From: CBDDIP01 sp965229005
GTDB lineage: Bacteria; Actinomycetota; Acidimicrobiia; Acidimicrobiales; Ilumatobacteraceae
NCBI GenBank assembly: GCA_965229005.1
Contig: CBDDIP010000001.1
Location: 124,001 to 188,000 of the forward strand
Length of the DNA stretch: 64,000 nucleotides
Direction: 5' to 3'
Part shown: positions 7,390 through 17,839 of the stretch, piece after piece
Position numbering within the stretch: the stretch's first letter is position 1
Layout of the letters: each line of letters opens with the position of its first letter
Translations under genes and position numbers: made by a program
The notes under the pieces: model-generated
Seen by the model: the letters and a program-made list of their open reading frames with translations, nothing else
Databases searched by the model: none
What the model was told of the DNA's origin: nothing

Positions 7390-9030
7390 TCAGGTCGGGG
7401 TGTGGCGGTAGAAGTCGACGTGTTCGGGGGGCAGGGGCGCGGCGCCGAGGATGAGGTCGGCGGCGCGCTCGGCCATCATCATCACCGGGGCGTAGATGTT
7501 GCCGTTGGTGACGTAGGGCATCGCCGATGCATCCACGACGCGCAGGCCCTCGACCCCGTGGACGCGCATCGTCGACGGATCGATCACGTCCATCTCGTCG
7601 GTGCCCATCCGGCACGTGCAGCTCGGGTGCAACGCCGTCTCGGCGTCGTCGCCGACCCAGTGCAGGATCTCCTCCGGCGTGCTCACCGACGGGCCGGGCG
7701 AGATCTCGCCGCCGTCGAACTCGCGCCACGCCGGCTGGTCGAGGATCCTGCGCGCCACCTGGATGGCCTCCACCCACTCGCGTTGGTCCTGCTCGGTCGA
7801 CAGGTAGTTGAAGCGCAGCGCCGGCTTCACCCGTGCATCGGGTGAGGTGATCAGCACCGAGCCGCGAGCGTCGCTGTACATCGGGCCGATGTGCACCTGG
7901 TAGCCGTGGCCACCCGCCGGCGCGGTGCCGTCGTAGCGGACGGCGATCGGCAGGAAGTGGAACATCAGGTTCGGGTAGGCGACTTCGTCGTTGCTGCGCA
8001 CGAACCCGCCCGCCTCGAACTGGTTCGACGTGCCTGGGCCCTTGCGGAAGATCCAGCGCAGCCCGACCCACGGGCGGTGGCGCCACTTCATCAGCGGGTT
8101 CAGCGACACCGGTTTCGTGCAGGCGTGCTGCACGTAGACCTCGAGGTGGTCCTGCATGTGCTGGCCGACGCCAGGCAGGTGGTGCACGACGGGAACGCCG
8201 ACCGACTGCAGGTGCGCCTCGTCGCCGACCCCGGACACCTGCAGCAGCTGCGGTGAGTTGAACGCGCCGCCGCACAGCACCACTTCCCGCGCACGCACCG
8301 TCTTCGTCGCGCCCCACCACGTGCGGTACTGCACACCGGTGGCTCGCTTGCCCTCGAACAGCACCTTCATCACGTTGGCGCGCGTGCGCACCGTCAGGTT
8401 GGGCCGCTTCATCACCGGATGCAGGTAGGCCCTCGCCGCGCTGAGTCGGCGGCCGCGGTGCACGTTGCGATCGAAGCGAGCGAAGCCCTCTTGCCGGTAG
8501 CCGTTGACGTCGTCGGTGAGCGGGTACCCGGCCTCCTGCACCGCGGTGAAGAACGCGGAGAACAACGGGTTCGTCACCGGCCCGCGCTCGAGCACCAGCG
8601 GGCCGTCATCGCCGCGGTACTCGTCGCCGCCGGCGAGGCAGTCCTCCATCTTCTTGAAGTACGGCAGGCAATGGGCGTAGTCCCAGTCGGACATGCCGGC
8701 GTCGGCGGCCCAGCGCTCGTAGTCGAGCGGGTTGCCGCGCTGGAAGATCATCCCGTTGATGCTGGACGAGCCGCCGAGCAACTTGCCGCGCGTGTGGAAC
8801 ACGCGTCGCCCGCGCATGAACGGTTCCGGCTCGCTCTCGTACTTCCAGTCGTAGAAGCGATTGCCGGACGGGAACATCAGCGCCGCCGGCATGTGGATGA
8901 ACACGTCCCACCAGTAGTCGGGACGACCCGCTTCGAGCACGAGCACCGACGTCCCCGGATCCGTGCTCAACCGGTTGGCCAGCACCGATCCCGCCGACCC
9001 ACCACCCACGATCACGTAGTCATAGATCAT
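7390..9030 (-). CDS. betA: choline dehydrogenase (GMC oxidoreductase)
   Basis: A 546-residue GMC-family flavoprotein. The N-terminal FAD-binding motif is VIVGGGSAGSVLANRL (7-22). GGSSSINGM, the GMC signature region, follows near residue 90. The catalytic pair is His468 in LHPSCTCRMG and Asn511 in TNGNIYAP, matching the choline oxidase/dehydrogenase arrangement. It oxidises choline to betaine aldehyde. It is the last gene of an iclR-betB-betA transcription unit, 83 bases after betB. Other GMC alcohol substrates cannot be excluded from sequence alone, but the adjacent betaine-aldehyde dehydrogenase and ProXVW genes make choline the natural choice. Confidence 0.88.
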   Translation of the reverse strand: MIYDYVIVGGGSAGSVLANRLSTDPGTSVLVLEAGRPDYWWDVFIHMPAALMFPSGNRFYDWKYESEPEPFMRGRRVFHTRGKLLGGSSSINGMIFQRGNPLDYERWAADAGMSDWDYAHCLPYFKKMEDCLAGGDEYRGDDGPLVLERGPVTNPLFSAFFTAVQEAGYPLTDDVNGYRQEGFARFDRNVHRGRRLSAARAYLHPVMKRPNLTVRTRANVMKVLFEGKRATGVQYRTWWGATKTVRAREVVLCGGAFNSPQLLQVSGVGDEAHLQSVGVPVVHHLPGVGQHMQDHLEVYVQHACTKPVSLNPLMKWRHRPWVGLRWIFRKGPGTSNQFEAGGFVRSNDEVAYPNLMFHFLPIAVRYDGTAPAGGHGYQVHIGPMYSDARGSVLITSPDARVKPALRFNYLSTEQDQREWVEAIQVARRILDQPAWREFDGGEISPGPSVSTPEEILHWVGDDAETALHPSCTCRMGTDEMDVIDPSTMRVHGVEGLRVVDASAMPYVTNGNIYAPVMMMAERAADLILGAAPLPPEHVDFYRHTPT

Positions 9031-9113
9031 GTGAGAGCCCCTGACGCAGGCGCGGCTGGCGCCGCATGGAGGGAGCAGTCGAAACGAAGTGGAGACCAGT
9101 CACGACCACTTGA

Positions 9114-10555
<1,442 letters not shown>

Positions 10556-10559
<4 letters not shown>

Positions 10560-11338
10560 CGCGCGGCCAACGCGGGCGACGGGGTCTCGGTCCGACCGGC
10601 CAGCCGTTCGCTGATGCGACGCGCTGCGGCAACGACGTGCTGGGCGATGACATCGGGATCGGCGGTACCGGGAAAGCGGTACGCCGGGCCGTGCACGTGC
10701 ACGGCGGCGACCACCCGTCCCGACCCGTCGCGGATCGGTGCGGCCACCGAGTCGATGTCGTCGGCGTACTCGCCGAGCACCCACTCGAACTCCTGCTCGG
10801 CGATCGCCGCCAACCGCTTGCGCAGTCGTGCCGGCGCCACCATCGTGCGCGTCGTGAACCGGCGCATCGGATGCGCCAGGTACGCCTCCCGATCGGCGGG
10901 CGAGGCGTGAGCGAGCAGCACGAGACCCGACGAGACGCAGTGCAGCGGCACTCGCTCGCCCGTCCAGTCGCGCAGCTGCACCGGCGCATCGGAGCCGACC
11001 TGATCGAGGTAGTACACGTCGTCGCCGTCCATCACCGACAGCCCGGCATCCTCGCCGAGCTCGTCGACCAGCTCCACCAGATGCGGATGGGCGATGGAGA
11101 CGAGGTTGCCGACCGGCAGCGCGCCCGCGGCGATCTCGATCATCAGATCCCCGACTCGGTAGTCGCCGCCGGCGCCGACCTGCTCCACCGCGCCGAGCTC
11201 CTGGAGCGTGGACAGCAGACGCGACACCGTGCTCTTCGGCAGGCGCACGCGCTCGGCCACCTGCGACACGCCGGCCGGACCGCCGGAGAGGCACCGCAGG
11301 ATCGACAGCGCTCGTTCGACTGATTGCACACTCGACAT
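10556..11338 (-). CDS. IclR-family transcriptional regulator, candidate controller of the choline/betaine regulon
   Basis: A 260-residue IclR protein. The winged helix-turn-helix is at about residues 5-60 (VERALSILRCL through PKSTVSRLLSTL). A C-terminal effector-binding domain follows, with YYLDQVGSDAPVQLRDWTGERVPLHCVSSG. I start at the ATG at 11338, opening MSSVQSVERAL, preceded by GGGGGTG as ribosome binding site; an earlier ATG in the same frame would run through the operator. It begins the betBA operon and lies 26 bases downstream of two palindromic sites that recur at three other promoters here, so it is the best candidate to bind them and to regulate itself. The effector is probably choline, betaine aldehyde or betaine, which is inference. 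Confidence 0.86.
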
Positions 11339-11363
11339 GCAGCACCCCCAGACGCAGGTCAGT

Positions 11364-11398
11364 GTTCCAGAATGCGGGACGGGTCCACAACCCGGAAC
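11364..11398. promoter_or_regulatory. tandem putative IclR operator before iclR-betBA
   Basis: GTTCC-AGAATGC-GGGAC (11364-11380) and GGTCC-ACAACCC-GGAAC (11382-11398) are 18 bases apart and match the shared GTTCC-N7-GGAAC pattern with one or two arm mismatches each. They lie between iclR (minus) and the MFS gene (plus), so they could control both directions. Confidence 0.72.
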
Positions 11399-11457
11399 AT
11401 TGCGCATGAACACCGTCACGCTCCGTTCGCATCGCTGACCTGGTGCGCAGCCGTAGC

Positions 11458-12786
11458 ATGGACGCCGTGGAACGGGTCGATCTCAGCGCGCCTGCGAGTC
11501 AGACCGACGCGCATGACTGCGGCCCTGCGCTGACCACCTCGTTGGCCTGGGCGACGTGGGCGCTGTTCGCCGGACTCGGCGTGCTGCTCGTCGGCGTCGG
11601 CCTGTTCGCCACGGTGATCGGCGTGCGCGCCGAGCTCAACGGCTTCGCCACGTGGCAGATCGGACTCATCGGCGGCGCCTACTACGGGGGCTTCCTCCTC
11701 GGCTCCAAGGTGGCGCTGCACCTGCTGGCCCGGGTCGGTCACATCCGCGTCTACGCCGCACTCGCGTCGCTCCTCGCGCCGACGATGCTGCTCGTCGGAC
11801 TCGTCGATTCACCGGCGTGGTGGGTGGTGCTGCGCTTCGTCAGCGGCATGTGCATCGCCGGCCAGTACGTCGTGGCCGAGTCGTGGCTCAACCAGTTGGC
11901 CAGCAACGCCAACCGCGGCCGCCTCCTCGCGGTCTACATGGTGATCACCAGCGGCGCGTTCGGCCTCGGTCAGCTCCTCGTCGGCAGCGTGGACCCGAAG
12001 CTGATCACCGGCTTCGCCGTCGCCGCAGTGCTGACCTCGTTGGCGGTCGCTCCGGTCGCGCTCTCGGAGGACGCCGTCGCGCCGGCCATCCAGCGTGCAC
12101 CGCGCGTCTCGTTGCGCCACCTCGCCGAGGTCGTGCCCACCGGCGTCGGTACAGGCTTCCTCGTCGGCGTCGCCCACGGCTCGCTGCTCTCGCTCGGCGC
12201 CGTGTTCGCCACGCGCGTCGGCATGTCGCCGGCCGAGGCCGGCCGGTTCATCGCCGCCACCGCGGTGGGCGGCGTGCTGCTGCAGTGGCCGATCGCGTCG
12301 GCGTCGGATCAGCTCGACCGCCGCTTCGTCGGCGTCGTCAGTGCGCTCGGCGCGGTGGGTGCCGGCGTCATCCTCTTGATCGCCGGGCCGTTCGGCGTCA
12401 CCGGGTTGGCGGCGATGGCCTTGCTCGGCGGCGCCAGCTTCCCGCTGTACTCGATCGCCGCCGCGTACACGAACGACTGGGTCGAGCCCGAGCACGTCAG
12501 TGGCGCAGCGTCGCAGCTGATCCTCCTCTACGGCGCGGGTGCGCTCGCCGGTCCGCCGCTGCTGTCGGTGCTGATGAGCGTCATCGGTTCGTCGGGCTAC
12601 GCCTGGGGCATCATCGGCATGCACGCCGCCATCGTCGCCTTCCTCGTCTACCGGCTCTTCGCCTGGCGCGCCCCGCTGGCCAAGCAGCCGTGGAGCGAGG
12701 CGTCACTGGCGACGCGAGCGTTCTTCATCCCCGCCAACGCGGTGTGGATGGGCCGCCGGCTCAGCCGGCGCGGCCGCGCTCGCTGA
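11458..12786 (+). CDS. MFS transporter divergent from iclR
   Basis: A 442-residue protein with about twelve hydrophobic segments, starting with ATWALFAGLGVLLVGVG and including the paired-glycine motifs of the major facilitator superfamily. The central pattern RFVSGMCIAGQYVVAESWLN resembles the YcaD-like MFS branch. It is read divergently from iclR across the tandem operator, which suggests uptake or export of a choline-related compound, but the substrate cannot be read from the sequence. I use the ATG at 11458; a GTG at 11443 is also in frame, and neither has a clear ribosome binding site. The Arg-rich C-terminus ends inside a hairpin shared with proX. Confidence 0.75.
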   Translation: MDAVERVDLSAPASQTDAHDCGPALTTSLAWATWALFAGLGVLLVGVGLFATVIGVRAELNGFATWQIGLIGGAYYGGFLLGSKVALHLLARVGHIRVYAALASLLAPTMLLVGLVDSPAWWVVLRFVSGMCIAGQYVVAESWLNQLASNANRGRLLAVYMVITSGAFGLGQLLVGSVDPKLITGFAVAAVLTSLAVAPVALSEDAVAPAIQRAPRVSLRHLAEVVPTGVGTGFLVGVAHGSLLSLGAVFATRVGMSPAEAGRFIAATAVGGVLLQWPIASASDQLDRRFVGVVSALGAVGAGVILLIAGPFGVTGLAAMALLGGASFPLYSIAAAYTNDWVEPEHVSGAASQLILLYGAGALAGPPLLSVLMSVIGSSGYAWGIIGMHAAIVAFLVYRLFAWRAPLAKQPWSEASLATRAFFIPANAVWMGRRLSRRGRAR

Positions 12787-12810
12787 CGTTCGTACGGAAC
12801 GCCAGCGAGC
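12778..12810. terminator. bidirectional hairpin between convergent MFS and proX genes
   Basis: GCTCGCTG (12778-12785) pairs with CAGCGAGC (12803-12810), and an inner CGTTC/GAACG stem closes around GTAC. It overlaps the MFS stop codon and sits 6 bases from the proX stop, so it can serve both converging transcripts. Confidence 0.6.
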
Positions 12811-12816
12811 GGCTCC

Positions 12817-13842
12817 TCAGAGCCAGGCCTTCCAGACGGCTTCGTTGTCGGTGACCCACTTGGCGGCGACGTCGGCGGCATCCTCGCCGTCGATCTCCAC
12901 CGACGGCAGCAGTGCGAGCTGCTGCTCGTTGGTCAGCTGGAACTTGGAGATGAAGGCAGCGACTGCTGCGTCCTTGGCCTCGAGCTTGGCCGACACGACC
13001 TTCTTGAGGACGTCCTCGGGGTAGGCGCAGGCGATCTTGTCCGGGTCGGCCCAGCAGGCGTCCGTGTACTCGGGCAGCTCGACTTCGACCAGGTTGTACT
13101 TGGCGGCAGCCGCGGTGGGCACCCACCAGTACATGAGGATCGGCTCCTTGGCGGCGACTGCGCTGTCGAGGGCGGCGACCGTCGCCGGCTCGGAGCCCGA
13201 GTAGACCACCTGGAACGGGAGGTCGAGGTTCTTGATGATCGCCTCATCGGCCTGCGAGTACGACGGGTCGGTGCCGAGGAAGCGGCCCTTGTCGCCGGTC
13301 TCCGCGCTGGCGAACTTCTTGGCGATCTCCGGGTCCTTGAAGCCTTCCCACGTCTTCAGCTGCGGGAACTCCTCGATCACGTAGTCGGGCACGTACCAGC
13401 CGATGCGACCGATGGCGCCGAGATCGCCGCCGTCCTTCACCGTGCCGTTGTCGAGGTAGGTGATCTCGTCGGCGCTGAGACCCGACGGCCACAGCTCGAG
13501 GCACGCGTCGAGGTCGCCGCTGGCCAACCCAGACCACATCGTGTTCTCGTCGATCGCGGCGATCTCCACGGGGTTGCCGAAGTTGTCCTCGATGATCTTC
13601 TTGGCGATCGCCACGTCCAGCGCGGACGCCGTCCATGCGTTCTGGACGAGCACGATCTTCGCCGTTCCTCCTCCACCGCCGCCGCTGGTGCCCGGCGTGG
13701 TGACTGCCGACGTGCCACCGGTCGGCGTGGTGCCGGCTGGTGTGGTGCCGGTGGAGTCCTTGTCGTCGCTGCCACACGCGTTCAGCACGAACGCTCCGAC
13801 AGCGGCACCGGACAGCATCTGCAGGAATTGCCTGCGCTCCAT
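12817..13842 (-). CDS. proX: glycine betaine/choline ABC transporter substrate-binding lipoprotein
   Basis: A 341-residue exported lipoprotein. The start MERRQFLQ has a twin-arginine-like RRxFL motif, a hydrophobic stretch and the lipobox LNAC with lipidated Cys near residue 22. A Thr/Pro/Gly-rich linker follows to about residue 58. The mature part is a ProX/OpuAC-type periplasmic domain with NAWTASALDVAIAK, WSGLASGDLDACLELWPSG and PILMYWWVP, supplying Trp and Tyr residues of the kind that cage quaternary ammonium groups. I choose the ATG at 13842 with GGGAGGGAACC before it. It is divergent from proVW across the operator at 13891-13925. Confidence 0.88.
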   Translation of the reverse strand: MERRQFLQMLSGAAVGAFVLNACGSDDKDSTGTTPAGTTPTGGTSAVTTPGTSGGGGGGTAKIVLVQNAWTASALDVAIAKKIIEDNFGNPVEIAAIDENTMWSGLASGDLDACLELWPSGLSADEITYLDNGTVKDGGDLGAIGRIGWYVPDYVIEEFPQLKTWEGFKDPEIAKKFASAETGDKGRFLGTDPSYSQADEAIIKNLDLPFQVVYSGSEPATVAALDSAVAAKEPILMYWWVPTAAAAKYNLVEVELPEYTDACWADPDKIACAYPEDVLKKVVSAKLEAKDAAVAAFISKFQLTNEQQLALLPSVEIDGEDAADVAAKWVTDNEAVWKAWL

Positions 13843-13890
13843 GGTTCCCTCCCCCATTCGCACTCAATGACGAGTCGACGTCGGGTCAGT

Positions 13891-13925
13891 GTCCCACAGG
13901 GTGGGCGGGTTCCACAAGGCGGAAC
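13891..13925. promoter_or_regulatory. tandem putative IclR operator between proX and proVW
   Basis: GTCCC-ACAGGGT-GGGCG (13891-13907) and GTTCC-ACAAGGC-GGAAC (13909-13925) lie 18 bases apart. The second has perfect GTTCC/GGAAC arms. The pair is placed between the divergent proX (start 13842) and proV (start 14008) genes. Confidence 0.72.
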
Positions 13926-14007
13926 ACGCTGGAAACAGAGTCGCCATCCAGGGCGCCACGGCAGCCGGACTATGGTTCGCCGATCGCAGCAGAGGGGGCA
14001 GAGTCGC

Positions 14008-15036
14008 ATGGTCGATGGGGCACCGATGATCCAGGCGGCGCACGTGTGGAAGGTGTTCGGCAGCGGGCGCCCCGACCGTGCGCTCGAGATGGCCGAGGCC
14101 GGCGCGACGCGCGCTGAGGTGCAAGCAGCGACCGGCCACACGATCGGCGTTCGCGACATCTCCTTCGACGTCCATCGTGGCGAGACGTTCGTCGTCATGG
14201 GCCTGTCCGGCAGCGGCAAGTCGTCGCTCATCCGCTGCCTCAGCCGCCTCGTCGAGCCGACGCGCGGCGAGGTGCTCATCGACGGCAGCGACCTCCTGAC
14301 GATGGATGCCGACGCGCTGCGCGACGTGCGGCGCGGGAAGATGTCGATGGTCTTCCAGCACTTCGGCTTGTTCCCCCATCGCCGGGTCATCGACAACGTG
14401 GCCTACGGCCTCGAGGTCCAGGGCGTCGCCAAGCCGAAGCGGCGGGCGCAGGCCGCCGAAGTGCTCGAGACGGTCGGCCTGGCCACGTGGGCAAACCACT
14501 ACCCGCAGCAGCTGTCGGGCGGCATGCAGCAGCGCGTCGGTCTGGCACGCGCGCTGGTGCTCGACCCCGAAATCCTGTTCTTCGACGAGCCGTTCTCCGC
14601 GCTCGACCCGTTGATCCGCCGCGACATGCAAGATGAGCTGCTCGCCCTGCAGCAGCGACGGCCGCGCACGATCGTGTTCATCACCCACGACTTCTCCGAG
14701 GCGCTGCGGCTCGGCGATCGCATCGCGATCATGAAGGACGGCGTGTTCGATCAGGTCGGCACGCCCGAGGACATCGTCGCCAACCCGGCCACCGACTACG
14801 TGCGCGAGTTCACCACCGACGTGCCCAAGGCGCGGGTGCTCACGGCCGGCAGCGTGGCCACCACCACGGTCGCCCCCGGCGCGCGACGCGTGCCGCGCCA
14901 GACGAAGGTGAACGACCTGCTGCCGATGCTGCTGGTCGATCCGAGCCCGATCTCCGTCATCGACGACGACGGCAGTCATCTCGGCTGCGTCTCGACCGAG
15001 GATGTGATCAGGCTGATCAGCGAGGACGCCCGGTGA
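14008..15036 (+). CDS. proV: glycine betaine/choline ABC transporter ATP-binding protein
   Basis: A 342-residue ABC ATPase of the ProV/OpuAA type. Walker A is at 65-73 (GLSGSGKSS), the Q-loop at Gln117 (VFQHFG), the signature LSGGMQQ at 169-175, Walker B FFDEP at 191-195 and the switch His227. The N-terminal insert between strands 1 and 2 (GRPDRALEMAEAGATRAE) is typical of ProV proteins. The C-terminal 100 residues resemble a shortened CBS-type regulatory tail (ISVIDDDGSHLGCVSTEDV). The ATG at 14008 has GAGGGGG about 12 bases upstream; MIQAAHVW six codons later is an alternative. The stop overlaps the proW GTG as GTGA. Confidence 0.87.
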   Translation: MVDGAPMIQAAHVWKVFGSGRPDRALEMAEAGATRAEVQAATGHTIGVRDISFDVHRGETFVVMGLSGSGKSSLIRCLSRLVEPTRGEVLIDGSDLLTMDADALRDVRRGKMSMVFQHFGLFPHRRVIDNVAYGLEVQGVAKPKRRAQAAEVLETVGLATWANHYPQQLSGGMQQRVGLARALVLDPEILFFDEPFSALDPLIRRDMQDELLALQQRRPRTIVFITHDFSEALRLGDRIAIMKDGVFDQVGTPEDIVANPATDYVREFTTDVPKARVLTAGSVATTTVAPGARRVPRQTKVNDLLPMLLVDPSPISVIDDDGSHLGCVSTEDVIRLISEDAR

Positions 15037-16961
15037 CCGCGGCGACGCTCGGCACGGGGACGACAACCCGGCGCCACGCCGGCTGGAAGACGGTCGTCGC
15101 CGCCGGCGCGTTGGTGCTCGTCGCCGTCCAGCTGGTCTTCCACGGGATCAGGGGCCTCCCGACCAACTGGAACATCAACCTCGGCGACCCGTTCGACCAC
15201 CTCTACGACTGGGTGCTGAAAAACCAGCAGTCGCACTGGCTGTTCACTCGCTTCTTCACCCCGGTCAGCCACAGCATCAAGTGGCTGATCGAAGGGCTGG
15301 AGAGCCAGCTGCTGCACCTGCCCTGGTACGGCCTGGCGTTGATCGCCTTCGCCATCATCGCCCGCACGGGCAACTGGCGGATGGCCCTCGTCGCGGCCGG
15401 CGCGGCGCTGGCTCCGGGTTTCGTCGGCGTGTGGGAGCCGACGATGCAGACCATGGCGCTGATGCTCGTCTCCGTCGGGCTGGCCGTGGCCATCGGCGTC
15501 CCGCTCGGCATCGCCGCCGGACTCAACCGTCGCGTCGAACGGTTCCTCCGCCCGGTGCTCGACGCGATGCAGACCGTCCCCACACCTGCGTTCCTCGTGC
15601 CGGCGGTGATCTTCTTCACCTTCGGTCAGGTGCCGGCCGCGGTCGCGACGATCATCTACGCGTTGCCACCGGTCGTGCGACTCACCGCGCTCGGCATCAA
15701 AGAGGTGCCGCCTGCGACGGTCGAAGCGGGCACCGTGTTCGGTTCCTCGAAGCGTCAGACGCTGTTCAAGATCCAGCTGCCGCAGGCGGTTCCTTCGATC
15801 GCCACCGGCGTCAACCAGACCATCAACATGGCGCTCGGCATCATCATCATCGCCGCCTTCGTCGGTGCCGGCGGGTTGGGCCAGGCCGCACTCGAAACGC
15901 TGCGCCAGCGGCGAACCGGGCGCGGACTCGTGGTCGGCTTCGCGGTCGTCGCGGTGGCGATCCTGCTCGATCGTGTGAGTCGCTCGTTCATCGAGCGCAA
16001 GGAGCGCAGCGCGGACGAGGACGGCGCCGCGCGCAAGCGGCTGCTCGTGCTGGCCGGTGCGTGCGTGGCACTGATCGTGGTCGGCAAGCTGGCCACCTGG
16101 ACGACGTTCCCGCACGACTTCGGCGTCAAGTGGGCCGACTTCTTCGACGACTGGGTTCGCTGGTTCCGCGATCAGTTCCACACGCAGACGAAGTGGCTGA
16201 ACGACACGTTCGTTCGCGAGGTGTACGTGCGTGGCAAGGACTGGGTGCGGCTGACGATCGTCTGGCCGGTGTGGGTGCTGTTCGCCGCGATGCTCGGCTT
16301 CGTCATCAACGGCTGGAAGCTGGCCACGTTCTGCGCGGGAGCGGTGGCCGTCATCGGCTTGACCGGCTTGTGGATCCCGGCCAGCGAGACGTTCGTCCAA
16401 GTCATGCTCACGGTGATCATCGCCACCGCGATCGCCGTGCCCGTCGGCATCTGGGCCGGTCGCCGGTCGCGCATCGAGCCGGTCCTCTCGCCCATCCTCG
16501 ACGCGTTCCAGACCGTGCCGGCCGTGATCTACATCATCCCGTTCGTGATGATCTTCGAGATCGGCGTCGTCCCCGGGATCATCGCCTCGGTGATCTACGC
16601 GTTGCCGCCCGGCATCCGCGTCACCTCCCTGGGCATCAAGCAGGTGCCCGAGTCGACGATCGAGGCCGGCACCACCTTCGGCGCGTCGAAGCGACAGCTG
16701 CTGTGGGGCGTCCGCGTGCCGTTGGCGCTCTCGGCGATCATGGTCGCGATCAACCAGGTGATCCTGATGGTGGTGGCGATGGTGATCATCGTCGGCCTCA
16801 ACGGCGGCGGCGGACTCGGCTACAAGCTCGTCGAATCGTTCCAGCGCCAGTTGATCGGCCAAGGCGTCGAGGTCGCCCTCGTGCTCACCCTGATGGCCAT
16901 GGTCCTCGACCGCCTCACCCAAGCCTTGGCGCTCCGAGCGCAACCGCCGGCAGCGAACTAG
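15033..16961 (+). CDS. proW: double-domain ABC permease for glycine betaine/choline
   Basis: A 642-residue membrane protein with two complete permease halves, twice the usual ProW length. Each half has the inner-membrane EAA-type loop: EAGTVFGSSKRQTLFKIQLP around residue 232 and EAGTTFGASKRQLLWGVRVP around residue 548. Each is preceded by the matching core (LDAMQTVPTPAFLVPA, LDAFQTVPAVIYIIP). The two copies are clearly homologous, so the gene arose by duplication and fusion and could supply the whole channel as one chain. It begins at a GTG overlapping the proV stop, and its TAG overlaps the converging folD stop by two bases. Confidence 0.87.
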   Translation: MTAATLGTGTTTRRHAGWKTVVAAGALVLVAVQLVFHGIRGLPTNWNINLGDPFDHLYDWVLKNQQSHWLFTRFFTPVSHSIKWLIEGLESQLLHLPWYGLALIAFAIIARTGNWRMALVAAGAALAPGFVGVWEPTMQTMALMLVSVGLAVAIGVPLGIAAGLNRRVERFLRPVLDAMQTVPTPAFLVPAVIFFTFGQVPAAVATIIYALPPVVRLTALGIKEVPPATVEAGTVFGSSKRQTLFKIQLPQAVPSIATGVNQTINMALGIIIIAAFVGAGGLGQAALETLRQRRTGRGLVVGFAVVAVAILLDRVSRSFIERKERSADEDGAARKRLLVLAGACVALIVVGKLATWTTFPHDFGVKWADFFDDWVRWFRDQFHTQTKWLNDTFVREVYVRGKDWVRLTIVWPVWVLFAAMLGFVINGWKLATFCAGAVAVIGLTGLWIPASETFVQVMLTVIIATAIAVPVGIWAGRRSRIEPVLSPILDAFQTVPAVIYIIPFVMIFEIGVVPGIIASVIYALPPGIRVTSLGIKQVPESTIEAGTTFGASKRQLLWGVRVPLALSAIMVAINQVILMVVAMVIIVGLNGGGGLGYKLVESFQRQLIGQGVEVALVLTLMAMVLDRLTQALALRAQPPAAN

Positions 16962-17839
16962 AGGGGAAAGGCGCCCTGCATCTTGGCGGCGGCGAGGGTG
17001 TTCTCGAGGAGGCAAGCGATCGTCATCGGGCCGGTGCCTCCGGGCATGGGGGTGATCGCACCGGCGATCGCTTGCACGGCATCGAAGTCGACGTCGCCGA
17101 CGATCTTGCCGTCGACGCGCGACACGCCGACGTCGATCACCGCGGCACCGGGCTTGACGTGCTCGGCCGTGATCATCCGCGGCGACCCTGCGGCGGCGAT
17201 GATGATGTCTGCCTCGCGGCACACGGCGACCATGTCTGCGGTGCGCGAGTGCGCCAGGGTGACGGTGGCGTCGACGCCCTTGCGTCCGAGCAGCAGCACC
17301 TGCGGCAGACCGACGAGCGTGCTGCGACCGATGACGACGGCGCGCTTGCCCGCCGTGGCGACGCCGTAGCGCTCGAGCAACCGCATCACCCCGAGTGGCG
17401 TGCACCCGACGTGACCCGGCTGGCCGCGCACGAGGCGGCCCATCGAACGCTCCGTCAGTCCGTCGACGTCCTTCTCCGGCGGGATGAGCGCGAGGACCGG
17501 CTCCGGGTCGAGACCGTTCGGCAGCGGCAGCTGGCAGAGGATCCCGTGCACGGACGGATCCGCGACCAGCGCGGCAACGGCCGCCTCGACCTCGGCTTGC
17601 GTCGAGGTCGCCGGCAGCTCCACCTGGCGCGACACCATGCCGGCCTCCTGGGCCTTCTTGTGCTTGCTGCGCACGTAGATCTGGCTCGGCGGATCCTCAC
17701 CGACCAACAGGGTGGCCAGGCACACCGGCGGTGATCCGGCGGCCTCGATGGTCGCGCGCAACGAGGCGACGATCTCGTCGCGCAGGCGAGCGCCGTCCAT
17801 CAGCACGGCGCCACCCGGCGTGCGGGCGTCCTCGCTCAT
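16958..17839 (-). CDS. folD: methylene-THF dehydrogenase / methenyl-THF cyclohydrolase
   Basis: A 293-residue bifunctional FolD. Family motifs are LLVGEDPPSQIYVRSKHKKA with the conserved Tyr and Lys positions, GILCQLPLP, PPEKDVDGL, VIGRSTLVGLP (where many FolD proteins have VGKP) and PMPGGTGPMT near the end. It oxidises methylene-THF to methenyl-THF and hydrolyses it to formyl-THF. Its ATG overlaps the fhs stop as ATGA, so FolD and Fhs are made from one message. Together with MetF they give the full folate branch for oxidising the methyl group of betaine. Confidence 0.94.
   Translation of the reverse strand: MSEDARTPGGAVLMDGARLRDEIVASLRATIEAAGSPPVCLATLLVGEDPPSQIYVRSKHKKAQEAGMVSRQVELPATSTQAEVEAAVAALVADPSVHGILCQLPLPNGLDPEPVLALIPPEKDVDGLTERSMGRLVRGQPGHVGCTPLGVMRLLERYGVATAGKRAVVIGRSTLVGLPQVLLLGRKGVDATVTLAHSRTADMVAVCREADIIIAAAGSPRMITAEHVKPGAAVIDVGVSRVDGKIVGDVDFDAVQAIAGAITPMPGGTGPMTIACLLENTLAAAKMQGAFPL

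Noticed and set aside
9031..9113. An IclR-type operator before betA
   Set aside because: No GTTCC-N7-GGAAC match is found; betA is most likely read from the iclR-betB promoter.
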